From CAYLRY01 sp964386535 (lineage in GTDB: Bacteria; Chloroflexota; Dehalococcoidia; Dehalococcoidales; UBA3254), in contig CAYLRY010000022.1 in assembly GCA_964386535.1 (NCBI GenBank), forward strand, positions 1-46,391: a DNA stretch of 46,391 nucleotides, read 5' to 3'. This document shows, piece by piece, positions 33,610-40,919 of this stretch (position 1 is the first letter of the stretch; every line of letters starts with the position of its first letter). Both the position numbers and the translations under genes were made by a program. The notes beneath the pieces are model-generated. The model saw only the letters and a program-made list of their open reading frames with translations, did no database searches and had not been told where the DNA came from.

Positions 33610-34494
33610 ATGATGTTTTCTGACCAGAATATTCCGGAATCTCAGTCTGAGACGGCAAGCCTGATTGAAAATGAGATTATAAGTTATACCCTGAACAGCG
33701 ACCTTAACTTAATGCCGCCGGAGAAAAATTCACCGATTTTTGATAAGCCTCTGGTACGCTTTGCGGATGGGGACGACCCGCTTTTTACGCAATATAAGAG
33801 CATTATCGGTCCCAGCCATTTAACGCCCCGTGAAGCCCTGGCCAAGACGTACAATATGGATTTACAGGATCTAGAGGGACCGGTTTCGGTTATTAGCTGG
33901 ATTCTGCCTATTGTAGAAGAGACGCGAAGGTCAGAACGCCGGGAAACATTGATTCCTTCGCGCCAATGGTCGTATACCCGCTGGTACGGCGAAAAATTCA
34001 ATGATGCCCTGCGCAAACACATTACCGGATTTTTATCAGTGAGAGGCTACCTTCCGGTAGCCCCTGCCATACAGCCTTATTTTAAAAGAGAATCCGGTGA
34101 AAAAGGCCTTTTTTCAAACTGGTCTGAAAGGCATGTGGCCTATGCCGCCGGTCAGGGCACCTTCAGCCTGTCTGACGGCTTTATCACCAGCCGCGGCATC
34201 GCCCACCGGTGCGGCAGTGTGGTAGTTAACCTCAAATTACCTGCCAGCCCCAGGACGGCTGCCGGGCCCTATGATAATTGTCTGTTTTATGTAAATGGCA
34301 GATGCACTGCCTGTATAGACCGCTGTCCGGCCGGAGCTATTTCTGAAAAAGGACACGATAAAATTAAATGCCAGGATTATGCACATGACAAACTGGGCTA
34401 CCTGAAAGACGAATACGGAGTAGCCATAGTCGGCTGCGGCCTGTGCCAGGCGGAAGTCCCCTGTGAGTTCAGGAATCCGGTCAGGAAGAGATGA
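33610..34494 (+). CDS. QueG-like 4Fe-4S protein
   Basis: A 294-residue protein whose second half resembles the Fe-S part of epoxyqueuosine reductases and reductive-dehalogenase-like proteins. Cysteines are C224, C232-x2-C235-x3-C239-P, C254, C276-x2-C279 and C285. The first cysteine of a canonical CxxCxxCxxxCP motif would be at 229, which is Asn; C224 may substitute. The region before it (ERHVAYAAGQGTFSL followed by TSRGIAHRCGSVV) matches the Q-G-x-F/L-G...G conserved block of that superfamily. A Tat signal and the long corrinoid-binding part of real RdhA proteins are absent, and it is shorter than QueG (about 340-380). Electron-transfer or a cobalamin-linked reduction is possible but not shown. 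The ATG follows GTGAGG. It is a single-gene unit. Confidence 0.65.
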   Translation: MMFSDQNIPESQSETASLIENEIISYTLNSDLNLMPPEKNSPIFDKPLVRFADGDDPLFTQYKSIIGPSHLTPREALAKTYNMDLQDLEGPVSVISWILPIVEETRRSERRETLIPSRQWSYTRWYGEKFNDALRKHITGFLSVRGYLPVAPAIQPYFKRESGEKGLFSNWSERHVAYAAGQGTFSLSDGFITSRGIAHRCGSVVVNLKLPASPRTAAGPYDNCLFYVNGRCTACIDRCPAGAISEKGHDKIKCQDYAHDKLGYLKDEYGVAIVGCGLCQAEVPCEFRNPVRKR

Positions 34495-34509
34495 TGTCCA
34501 GAAGGCGCC

Positions 34510-34606
34510 GTCAAGTAGTCTTAAACAGGCATGAGGTTTCTACACCAATTTGGTAAAAATATTCAGGCTCGTTTAGCTTCATTTTATGGTGAACCAAAGA
34601 TATCAT
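34510..34606. repeat. Dispersed repeat, copy 3
   Basis: Third copy of the repeat seen at 1373-1478 and 6660-6764, here squeezed between two convergent genes, beginning right after the stop of the QueG-like gene. The near-palindrome ACCAATTTGGT is at 34544-34554, and GCTCGTTTAGCTT and TATGGTGAA follow as in copy 1. Confidence 0.6.
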
Positions 34607-34611
34607 TTGTT

Positions 34612-35043
34612 TTATTTTCGCCCCTGAAAGTATTTGGTGAAAGTCTGCCTGTGCAGCCAAACATGAATCACTATTAGAATGGTAAACAGCCAGCTCCAGG
34701 CCCACATGGGCATCACTAAATATTCGGACTGTCCGGCGATGGCGCTGCGCCAGCCGCTGGAGATATCCAGAACTCCCACTACAGCCATGGCAGCCACGAC
34801 AGTGACCCTGATAGGTTTTTGCAGGCGGGGTTGAATCAGATTTTTTATAATCCGCCGGTTGATATAGAGATGAAGACCTAAAAGCGGAAGCACGATAAAG
34901 GCAATGGGACAACATACGATCCTGGCATCCACGCCGAAATACTTCTCATGGCCCAGGAAGAAAGGCTGTAAGGCAGCTACCAGCAAGAAAATTACCGTGG
35001 TAAGCCAGATAGTTAGCCTGCGACGAAACGCCCATGTGTTCAT
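34612..35043 (-). CDS. Four-helix membrane protein, DUF4405-like
   Basis: A 143-residue integral membrane protein with hydrophobic segments at about 12-29, 40-60, 77-95 and 110-130. The sequence GLHLYINRRIIKNL resembles the H-x-x-x-N-R-x-(I/L) signature of DUF4405 / cytochrome b561-like small membrane proteins, with further histidines in the last helix (VIHVWLHR). These suggest possible haem binding or electron transfer in the membrane, but the match is short. It starts at an ATG shortly after TCTCTCCTG reversed (GGAGAGAAGAAG). It lies downstream of the UspA copy B gene on the same strand. Confidence 0.55.
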   Translation of the reverse strand: MNTWAFRRRLTIWLTTVIFLLVAALQPFFLGHEKYFGVDARIVCCPIAFIVLPLLGLHLYINRRIIKNLIQPRLQKPIRVTVVAAMAVVGVLDISSGWRSAIAGQSEYLVMPMWAWSWLFTILIVIHVWLHRQTFTKYFQGRK

Positions 35044-35104
35044 CTTCTTCTCTCCTGGCTCAGAGCAATATTTAATTATCTGATCCCCGATAAGAAAAGA
35101 ATTT

Positions 35105-36067
35105 TTACTCTGACCGTTTACCGGCAGAACCCCGGGTAATCATGAAAACAGGGATGTTGGTTTCCAGCAAAACTCTTTCAGCCACGCTGCCGAAGGTCAG
35201 GTGACTGAGGCCGGAGCGTCCGTGGCTGGCCATTACGATGAGCTGGAAGGGATTTTGACCGGCGCACTTAATAATTTCTTCAGCAGCCTCTCCCATCACG
35301 GCCTGAGTCCTGACATTAATGCCTTTAGCGGTAAATTGATCTGCTATATTTTTCAGGTATTTTTTACACCGCTCCCTGGCCTGATCAATCTCCTGTTGAA
35401 CATAATCTTCATATTTGAGGGGAACGGTGGGAGGATAGTCCATTTGAAAATAATATTTTACCGGATAAATTTCAGGGGCATAAACACTTAATAAAAGGAT
35501 TTCCGTTACCTGGGAGCCGCGCAGCCTGGCGACGGCTTCGGCATGCGGTAAGGCAGACTCAGCCAGCCTGGACCCATCCAGCGGAACCAGGATGGTGCGG
35601 CGGGGCCATTGATCATATACTATTTGTTCGGGTATACCGCTGCGGACTAACCAGACCGGTATTCTGGAGGCGTGCAGCACCTGATAAGCCACACTGCCCA
35701 TAGCCCAGCGCCGTACTCCCGAAGCCCCATGAGTAGCCAGAAGAATAATATCAATTTGGTTTTCTTCCGCATATTTTAATATCTCTTCCGCGGGATAACC
35801 GGAGACGACCCTGCTTCTAATCTCAATGTTTCTGGTGGCCTCTTTACCCTTTGTATTGGCCTGAATAATCCGGACCTGCGCTTTGACCGATTCAGCTATT
35901 TTATCAATATAAAACTGGCTCATGGGCAGCAATTGAGGCATCAGAGGATTATTTACATAAAGGAAATCCAGGTCCAGGTCCAACCTGCCGGCCAGCTCCC
36001 GTGCATAGGGAAAAGTCTCTTCCGCCAGTTTTGAACCATCCAGGGGCACTAACATCCTTTTATACAT
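35105..36067 (-). CDS. Tandem universal stress protein (two UspA domains), copy B
   Basis: A 320-residue paralogue of the protein at 13962-14915, alike along the whole length: the same VPLDGS openings, the same ATHGASGVRRWAMGS and ASHGRSGLSHL motifs, and the same FSVAE/GSVAE-V-LLE ending. Differences cluster around residues 45-65 and 195-215, near the first- and second-domain loops. Of two adjacent ATGs, the one at 36067 has the better distance (seven bases) from AGGAGG. It is followed by the DUF4405-like gene 61 bases downstream on the same strand. As with copy A, the family binds ATP and serves stress survival; the duplication suggests different inducing conditions. Confidence 0.9.
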   Translation of the reverse strand: MYKRMLVPLDGSKLAEETFPYARELAGRLDLDLDFLYVNNPLMPQLLPMSQFYIDKIAESVKAQVRIIQANTKGKEATRNIEIRSRVVSGYPAEEILKYAEENQIDIILLATHGASGVRRWAMGSVAYQVLHASRIPVWLVRSGIPEQIVYDQWPRRTILVPLDGSRLAESALPHAEAVARLRGSQVTEILLLSVYAPEIYPVKYYFQMDYPPTVPLKYEDYVQQEIDQARERCKKYLKNIADQFTAKGINVRTQAVMGEAAEEIIKCAGQNPFQLIVMASHGRSGLSHLTFGSVAERVLLETNIPVFMITRGSAGKRSE

Positions 36068-36161
36068 CATTCATCCTCCTGACTACTTGATTAATTGTAT
36101 CATAAAAGGTATTTCAATTGGATATTAATGACCTGTTTCAGAGGAATGCGGCGGAAGAATT

Positions 36162-36204
36162 CCGGCTTATAAGTCCGGCCGGTACTAACTTTAACCGGTT
36201 TTTT
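36162..36204 (+). promoter_or_regulatory. Hairpins with T-run upstream of the SIMPL gene
   Basis: CCGG-CTTATAAG-T-CCGG is followed by CCGGT (36179-36183) pairing with ACCGG (36194-36198) and then six Ts. Both flanking genes point away, so this is not an ordinary gene-end terminator; it may be a leader attenuator or a chance structure. Confidence 0.35.
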
Positions 36205-36257
36205 CCGTTATAACTTTTGAATCCAGAAAAAAAGAAAATGATAAGATGGAGGAAATG

Positions 36258-37115
36258 ATGAAAAAGTGGATTTATCTGGGGATTATTTCTATAGCCTGTC
36301 TGGCAGTGGTTGGGCTGGGCATGGTGGGCTTTTTGCCCAGGGGAGCTACAGCGGCAGATACGGGCAATCCTGTGAGCGTAAATGTGAATAGCCAGCAGGG
36401 TATCTGGGTGAATGGAACGGGGACCATTACAGTTTCACCGGATATCGCCAGCGTCAATCTGGGAGTCTCAGCCCAGTCTTCTACAGTGGCGGATGCTCTG
36501 GCACAGGCATCTCAGGCGATGGAAAAAATAACAGCCGCTTTAACCGCAGCCGGTATAGACCGGAAGGATATCCAAACGAGTAATTTTAACATCCGGCAGA
36601 TTACCGACTATTCAAAGGCCGTTGTCCCAGCAAGGGTACCGGTACCGGATTTGCCGGCAGCGGCAGGTTCAGCGCCCGGCATCTCCAGTTCCTCAGCGGT
36701 ACAGATTGCTCCGGCAGAAACGGAGGTATATAAGTACCAGGTAACCAACACAATTACCGCAAAGGTCAGAGCGATTGAGAAGGTGGGGAGCCTGATTGAT
36801 GCGGTAGTGACAGCAGGCGGAGATTTAACCCGGATCAATGGAGTGAGTTTTTCGGTGGAAAAACCTGAACAGTATTATTCGCAAGCCAGAGAAGCGGCCA
36901 TGAAGGATGCCCAGGCCAGGGCCCAGCAGTTAGCACAGCTTTCAGGGGTAAATCTGGTTAAAGCCTTCTACGTGTCTGAGAATTCAGGGTCTGCGCCGGT
37001 TTATTATTCATCAGTCAGATATTCTGAAGCTTATGACGGCAGCGGCGCCGCCTATTTGAGTCCCGGACAGATGGATGTAGTACTGAATGTACAGGTAGCC
37101 TATACCATACAATAG
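36258..37115 (+). CDS. SIMPL (DUF541) domain secreted protein
   Basis: A 285-residue exported protein: a hydrophobic signal segment at about residues 4-30, then a SIMPL domain. Recognisable features are GTGTITVSPDIASVNLGVSAQSSTVADA near the start (G-x-G-x-V/I-x-V-x-P-D), NFNIRQITDY in the middle, YQVTNTITAKVR for the second sheet, and AAMKDAQARAQQLAQLSGV towards the end. Family members oligomerise in the periplasm or on the cell surface and are linked to oxidative stress or membrane processes, but no enzyme activity is established. The Ala/Pro/Ser-rich loop at about 120-155 is longer than usual. ATG at 36258 fits GGAGG better than the two earlier in-frame ATGs. Confidence 0.85.
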   Translation: MKKWIYLGIISIACLAVVGLGMVGFLPRGATAADTGNPVSVNVNSQQGIWVNGTGTITVSPDIASVNLGVSAQSSTVADALAQASQAMEKITAALTAAGIDRKDIQTSNFNIRQITDYSKAVVPARVPVPDLPAAAGSAPGISSSSAVQIAPAETEVYKYQVTNTITAKVRAIEKVGSLIDAVVTAGGDLTRINGVSFSVEKPEQYYSQAREAAMKDAQARAQQLAQLSGVNLVKAFYVSENSGSAPVYYSSVRYSEAYDGSGAAYLSPGQMDVVLNVQVAYTIQ

Positions 37116-37143
37116 AAAGCCGGTATTTCAAATCATTAAGCCG

Positions 37144-37173
37144 AAAGCCCGCCTTATGTTTAAGGCGGGCTTT
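37144..37173 (+). terminator. Terminator after the SIMPL gene
   Basis: A perfect 13-bp stem, AAAGCCCGCCTTA with TAAGGCGGGCTTT around TGTT. The T-run after it is interrupted (TTTAATATTTT). Confidence 0.8.
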
Positions 37174-37313
37174 AATATTTTCAGATCTGTCCGATTGTTC
37201 CGCCTGTTTCTATCCTTGAATTTTTATGGTAAAGCCTTTAAAATCCCAAGCCAGGGAGAAGGTGCTCTCTTATCCGGATTCAAATACCTGTACCTGTAAA
37301 GTCCGGCATCAAT

Positions 37314-37343
37314 GAAACAGCAGATATTATCACGGGCTGTTTC
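37314..37343. promoter_or_regulatory. Inverted repeat upstream of cupin copy B
   Basis: GAAACAGC and GCTGTTTC form a perfect 8-base inverted repeat with a 14-base spacer, ending 39 bases before the start codon. It may be an operator or a leader hairpin. Confidence 0.4.
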
Positions 37344-37382
37344 AAAGCAGTTTCCATATAGAAAAAAAGGAGGGAGTTAACA

Positions 37383-37946
37383 ATGGCAAATAAATATGAC
37401 CATTTATTTATCTCAGGGGTAGATCCCAAAATCCAGGAGCGCAGACCTTATGCCACTATAGGCTTTCTGGACGGTAAAACCTTTGAAGGATGCAATGAAT
37501 ACCAGGTCTTCTGGGTGGGCCCCAAGCCATACGGCGCCTACGGCACCAAAGCCTGGGGCGAAATATTTCACGGCCCGCATATGCATAAATACCCCGAGCT
37601 GTTTATGCATCTGGGAACTGATCCGGACAACCCGTGGGACCTGGGAGCAGAAATTGAGATGTACATGGGGCCGGAGAAGGAAAAACATATATTTACGAAA
37701 TCCACTATTATTTGCCTGCCGGCCAACTTCGCTCACGGTCCCTGGAGGATTTTGAAGGTTACCAGGCCGTTTATGATCGTTACGGTAAATCAGGCCCCCC
37801 AACACACTGAAAAAGCCCTGAGGGATATGATACCAGAAGAGGAACATAAACGGATGATTTTCATAGATGCTGGCTATGAAGATCAGGGTGTTCCGGCTCG
37901 TTTTGACTGGCCTGAGGAGGCTGGACCGCGGGCTGATTATATGTAG
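37383..37946 (+). CDS. Cupin-like metal-binding protein (copy B)
   Basis: A 187-residue relative of the 144-residue protein at 6041-6475. Metal-site residues are H66-x-H68 with E72 (GPHMHKYPEL) and H118 after a LPANFAHG motif. Shared blocks are DLGAEIEMYMG, E-K-H-I-F-T-x-S-T, and K-V-T-R-P-F. It has an N-terminal extension of about 60 residues beyond the core and a C-terminal tail of about 40 residues not seen in copy A. The start follows AAGGAGGG. It precedes the multi-cluster Fe-S gene by 57 bases and the two may be co-transcribed. As with copy A, the reaction or ligand is unknown. Confidence 0.7.
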   Translation: MANKYDHLFISGVDPKIQERRPYATIGFLDGKTFEGCNEYQVFWVGPKPYGAYGTKAWGEIFHGPHMHKYPELFMHLGTDPDNPWDLGAEIEMYMGPEKEKHIFTKSTIICLPANFAHGPWRILKVTRPFMIVTVNQAPQHTEKALRDMIPEEEHKRMIFIDAGYEDQGVPARFDWPEEAGPRADYM

Positions 37947-38003
37947 AAAGGTGGGGAGTGGTTAATGAGTTGCAAAAACGGAAACACGAAAAGGGGGTAA
38001 GAA

Positions 38004-39092
38004 TTGCGAATAGAGATTGCCAGGGATGTTATTGAGCATTTAAGGAAGTTTCCCTTCGGTTTTCCGGCTTCACCTGACCATGATGAGTGGAAATTATTTG
38101 AAGTACCTTTTTCTCTTACAGATGAGGAAGGCAAGCTGTTGAGCCAGCTTCTGCCGTATTCTGAGCATATCGATGACATGGCGAAAAGGCTGGGCCGCAA
38201 TAAGGAGGAGATTTTACCTCTTCTGGACGGCCTTTTACATAAAACATGGCTGCTGCGTACAGGAAGCAGAGAAAACGGCCGGTATACAGCGCTGACCTTT
38301 GGTCCAGGAGCCTCTGAGCTCCAGATGCCCTGGTTAAGCAAGGAGCTAATGGAGCTTCAAAGAAAAATGACTCGTCCGGAGGATAAAGTCGGGCCAGAGG
38401 GAGTGATACCGTATTTCAGAGTTGTTCCCCGGGAATCTGCGCTGTCCAATATTACAGAGGTATTGCCGTCTGAGATAGTCTCACACCTGATTGAGCAGGC
38501 CAATGAAGATGAACTGGCGGTAACCGAGTGTATTTGCCGGAAATCAGCCAGAATACACGGAAAAAATTGCAGCGCCCCGGTAGAAGACCAGTGCCTGTTT
38601 TTCGGCGGCTTTGCCGTTACAATTGTTGAGATTGGTGCGGGGAGGCGCATTTCAAAAGATGAAGCACAAAAAAGGATTAAAAGGGCCAGAGATCTGGGAC
38701 TGGTCCACCAGGCCAGCGCCAATGCGCATCCGCTGGTGATTTGCAGTTGCTGTACCTGCTGCTGCGGCGCATTAAAGTCCTTTTTAGTTAGTGAGCATCC
38801 GCTTTCTCTTAAGTCCAACTTCTATTCAGAAATAGACATGGAGATTTGTAAGGGCAACTGTCCCGAATGTGTTAAAATTTGTCCTCCTAAAGCCTGGATC
38901 GTAGATAGAAAGACCCAAAGGCCGGCGGTGGATCTATCCAGATGCATCGGCTGCGGTCTTTGTGCAGCAGCCTGCCCGGAAAAAGCCATCAAATTGAAGC
39001 GGAAAGAAAAGCCTTATATATACCCGGATACATGGGATGATTATTTGCATTTGCGTTTGCGTCAAACCGGGCGGGATAAATACTTCAAGTAA
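38004..39092 (+). CDS. Multi-cluster Fe-S protein with winged-helix-like N-terminus
   Basis: A 362-residue protein. About residues 45-90 read like a small winged helix (HIDDMAKRLGRNKEEILPLLDGLL). The middle has C176-x-C178-R, C189 and C197, then a dense cysteine cluster C247, C249, C250, C252, C253 and C254. The C-terminus holds two ferredoxin-type clusters, C282-x3-C286-x2-C289-x3-C293-P and C314-x2-C317-x2-C320-x3-C324-P. I recognise a conserved anaerobe family of unknown function often labelled 4Fe-4S ferredoxin. The start is a TTG after AGGGGG. It follows the cupin gene closely. After its TAA the same frame stays open to 39221 (see findings). No membrane segment is seen. Electron transfer or redox sensing is likely. 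Confidence 0.75.
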   Translation: MRIEIARDVIEHLRKFPFGFPASPDHDEWKLFEVPFSLTDEEGKLLSQLLPYSEHIDDMAKRLGRNKEEILPLLDGLLHKTWLLRTGSRENGRYTALTFGPGASELQMPWLSKELMELQRKMTRPEDKVGPEGVIPYFRVVPRESALSNITEVLPSEIVSHLIEQANEDELAVTECICRKSARIHGKNCSAPVEDQCLFFGGFAVTIVEIGAGRRISKDEAQKRIKRARDLGLVHQASANAHPLVICSCCTCCCGALKSFLVSEHPLSLKSNFYSEIDMEICKGNCPECVKICPPKAWIVDRKTQRPAVDLSRCIGCGLCAAACPEKAIKLKRKEKPYIYPDTWDDYLHLRLRQTGRDKYFK

Positions 39093-39258
39093 CTAAAGGC
39101 GCTCTCCGGCATATTAGTTCCAAGACTTATGGATGAGCAGACGATTACTGAAAGCATACTGTCCATTGTCCTGGAAAATACGCGGGAGATTAAAGCCCGG
39201 AAGGTGAAAAAGCCGACCTGATAACCGGCAGGCTGACCATCTGTCTTACTGATTGTAT

Positions 39259-39846
39259 TCACGTTCTTGTTGAGCGGGCCGTTACTCTGTCCTGACCTTC
39301 GGGGCGGGACGGCGCGGCGGCTATACCGGCGCCGGCCAAACAGAGGACTGAGGGGATGTACATAGCGGGCTGGTAACCCCACAACTGGACTACAAAACCG
39401 CCCATAAAGGGGCTAACGGCCTGTTAGAGGCTGCCTGAGGAGAAGAGGACAGAGGCTGAAGTAGCTCTTGCCTCATTATTGCGGAACAGGAGCAGCAGCG
39501 ACCCGATATAAAGACCGGTCCAGGAGGCTGCCAGGATGAGCTGGGCTGGAATAATTTGAATATAGGTCCTGGCTGTGGCGTAAAGGATAAAGGCCACGGA
39601 TGACAACAGCAATCCCCCTATAAACGGCCGGGAAGCCTTGATCCTGTCCGTCCAGTTCATCATAACGAACTGGGCGGCATTATTCATGCACTGTAAAATG
39701 GCTACCCAGCTCAGGCTGGCGCTCAGGTGTATCAGGAAAAGGGGGAAGATGAACCAGATCAGGTTGCCGCAGAACAGTTGATCTATAATCGTTAATTGGA
39801 CATTATGTACAGAATGAGCGGTGTAAAGTAAAATATGGAAAGGCAT
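39259..39846 (-). pseudogene. Decayed MFS transporter (C-terminal half, internal stop)
   Basis: Translation gives about four to five hydrophobic helices of a major-facilitator protein: NLIWFIFPLFLIHL, then an FIGGLLLSSVAF helix, an IQIIPAQLILAASW helix, and the SASVLFSSGSL motif. A TAA at 39424-39426 then interrupts it, and the same frame continues with QAVSPFMGG, FVVQLWGYQP and AMYIPSVLCLAG before a second stop. This is the expected continuation of the family, so the TAA looks like a CAA or similar codon lost by mutation. The N-terminal half of the transporter is absent: upstream the frame runs into the start region of the neighbouring kinase gene on the other strand. Dead gene, probably after a rearrangement. 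Confidence 0.8.
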
Positions 39847-39874
39847 TGCAGAAAATAACAGGGAGGATATCAAA

Positions 39875-40357
39875 ATGATTGAAATGAAAACCGTTAAGAT
39901 AGATCCCCGGGACTGCCAGATAATCCTGGGCCAGGCGCATTTTATAAAATCAGTGGAGGATCTGCATGAAACCCTGGTCAATTGCGTACCGGTAATCAAA
40001 TTCGGGGTGGCCTTTTGCGAGTCCAGCGGGCCCTGCCTGGTAAGGCACAGCGGGACAGATGCCGGGCTACAGAAAATAGCGGCTGATTATGCTTTCCAGT
40101 TATCCTGCGGCCACTGTTTCGTAATCCTGATGAAAGAGGCTTATCCCATCAATGTGCTGCCCCGGCTGAAAGAAATCCCGGAGGTGGCCAATATCTATGC
40201 CGCCACAGCCAATCCTCTTAATGTAATCATCGCTGAGGATGATCAGGGGAGGGGCATACTGGGCGTAATAGACGGTTTAAAGTCCAGAGGCATTGAAACG
40301 GAAGCCGATATCAGGGAGCGGAAAGAGTTCCTGAGAAAGATCGGATATAAATTATAA
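39875..40357 (+). CDS. Adenosine-specific kinase family protein (COG1839)
   Basis: A 160-residue small globular protein. It matches the family along its length: IILGQAHFIKSVEDLHE near the start, VIKFGVAFCESSGP, GHCFVILMKEAYPINVL, IYAATANPLNVIIAE, and GRGILGVIDG. A close ERKEFLRKIGYKL ending is also typical. Family members are reported as adenosine-specific kinases in archaea, but their cellular role is not settled. GGGAGG precedes the ATG by about nine bases. Its leader overlaps the decayed MFS gene on the other strand, from which its promoter must come. Expected to be cytoplasmic. Confidence 0.85.
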   Translation: MIEMKTVKIDPRDCQIILGQAHFIKSVEDLHETLVNCVPVIKFGVAFCESSGPCLVRHSGTDAGLQKIAADYAFQLSCGHCFVILMKEAYPINVLPRLKEIPEVANIYAATANPLNVIIAEDDQGRGILGVIDGLKSRGIETEADIRERKEFLRKIGYKL

Positions 40358-40550
40358 CCCGGGAAAGCATTTCAATTACCTCCTCATCATCACCGGTACG
40401 TTTTAACCAGGGACATTTTCTTTATTGAACTCATAAGTCCTATCCATTTTAATAAATTTAGAATTTGTCCAGGTGTTTGATTATTATAAAGGTCAAATCA
40501 CAGCGAGCCGCAATTTCATGTACCAGTGTTGATGGGGGGTATGCGAATTG

Positions 40551-40844
40551 ATGAAGAAAAAATCCGGGTTATTGATATTCAGGGGCTGCTTTACAGGCCT
40601 GTTTTTACTGGTTTGGTTTATTTTTCCGATTGGTACCGCGGCAGAAACCACTGGTCATAACACGGTCATCTTAAGAGGGGATGCCAATGGAGACGGAGTG
40701 GTAAACATGGCCGATGTTACCACAATAGAGAGGATGCTTTTAGGACTGGACGCGCCGACAGAGAGCGCAGATGCAAATGGAGACGGACAAATAGATATGG
40801 GCGATGTAATAAAAGTGGAAAGAATAATATGCGGCCTTGAATAG
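40551..40844 (+). CDS. Stand-alone secreted dockerin
   Basis: A 97-residue protein consisting of a signal peptide (about 1-33, MKKK...GTAAE) and little else but one dockerin domain: two calcium loops, DANGDGVVN and DANGDGQID, each followed by an I-E-R/V-E-R helix ending in L-G-L or C-G-L. The domain is nearly the same as the dockerin closing the 2155-residue protein at 6920-13387, with many identical codons. There is no catalytic or binding module attached, so it cannot target an enzyme the way cellulosomal dockerins do. The ATG at 40551 is preferred to the preceding TTG. It is a single-gene unit with its own terminator. It may act as a competitor, plug or assembly factor for the cohesins (inference). 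Confidence 0.88.
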   Translation: MKKKSGLLIFRGCFTGLFLLVWFIFPIGTAAETTGHNTVILRGDANGDGVVNMADVTTIERMLLGLDAPTESADANGDGQIDMGDVIKVERIICGLE

Positions 40845-40883
40845 TATATTATTGACATAATTTAATCGGGCAGTTGAATTGAG

Positions 40884-40910
40884 AGCCTCACCTTTATGGG
40901 TGGGGCTTTT
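40884..40910 (+). terminator. Terminator after the stand-alone dockerin gene
   Basis: AGCCTCACC pairs with GGTGGGGCT (one T-G wobble) around TTTATG, followed by TTTT. The group II intron begins within about ten bases downstream, a setting favoured by terminator-seeking group IIC introns. Confidence 0.75.
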
Positions 40911-40919
40911 TCTTTATTT

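Noticed and set aside
33610..34494. Possible reductive dehalogenase RdhA
   Set aside because: No Tat signal, far too short, no RdhB-like membrane anchor nearby; only the general Fe-S block is shared.
34511..34915. 134-codon minus-strand frame
   Set aside because: It overlaps the DUF4405-like membrane protein in another frame and reads into the dispersed repeat; the membrane protein frame has the helices and ribosome site.
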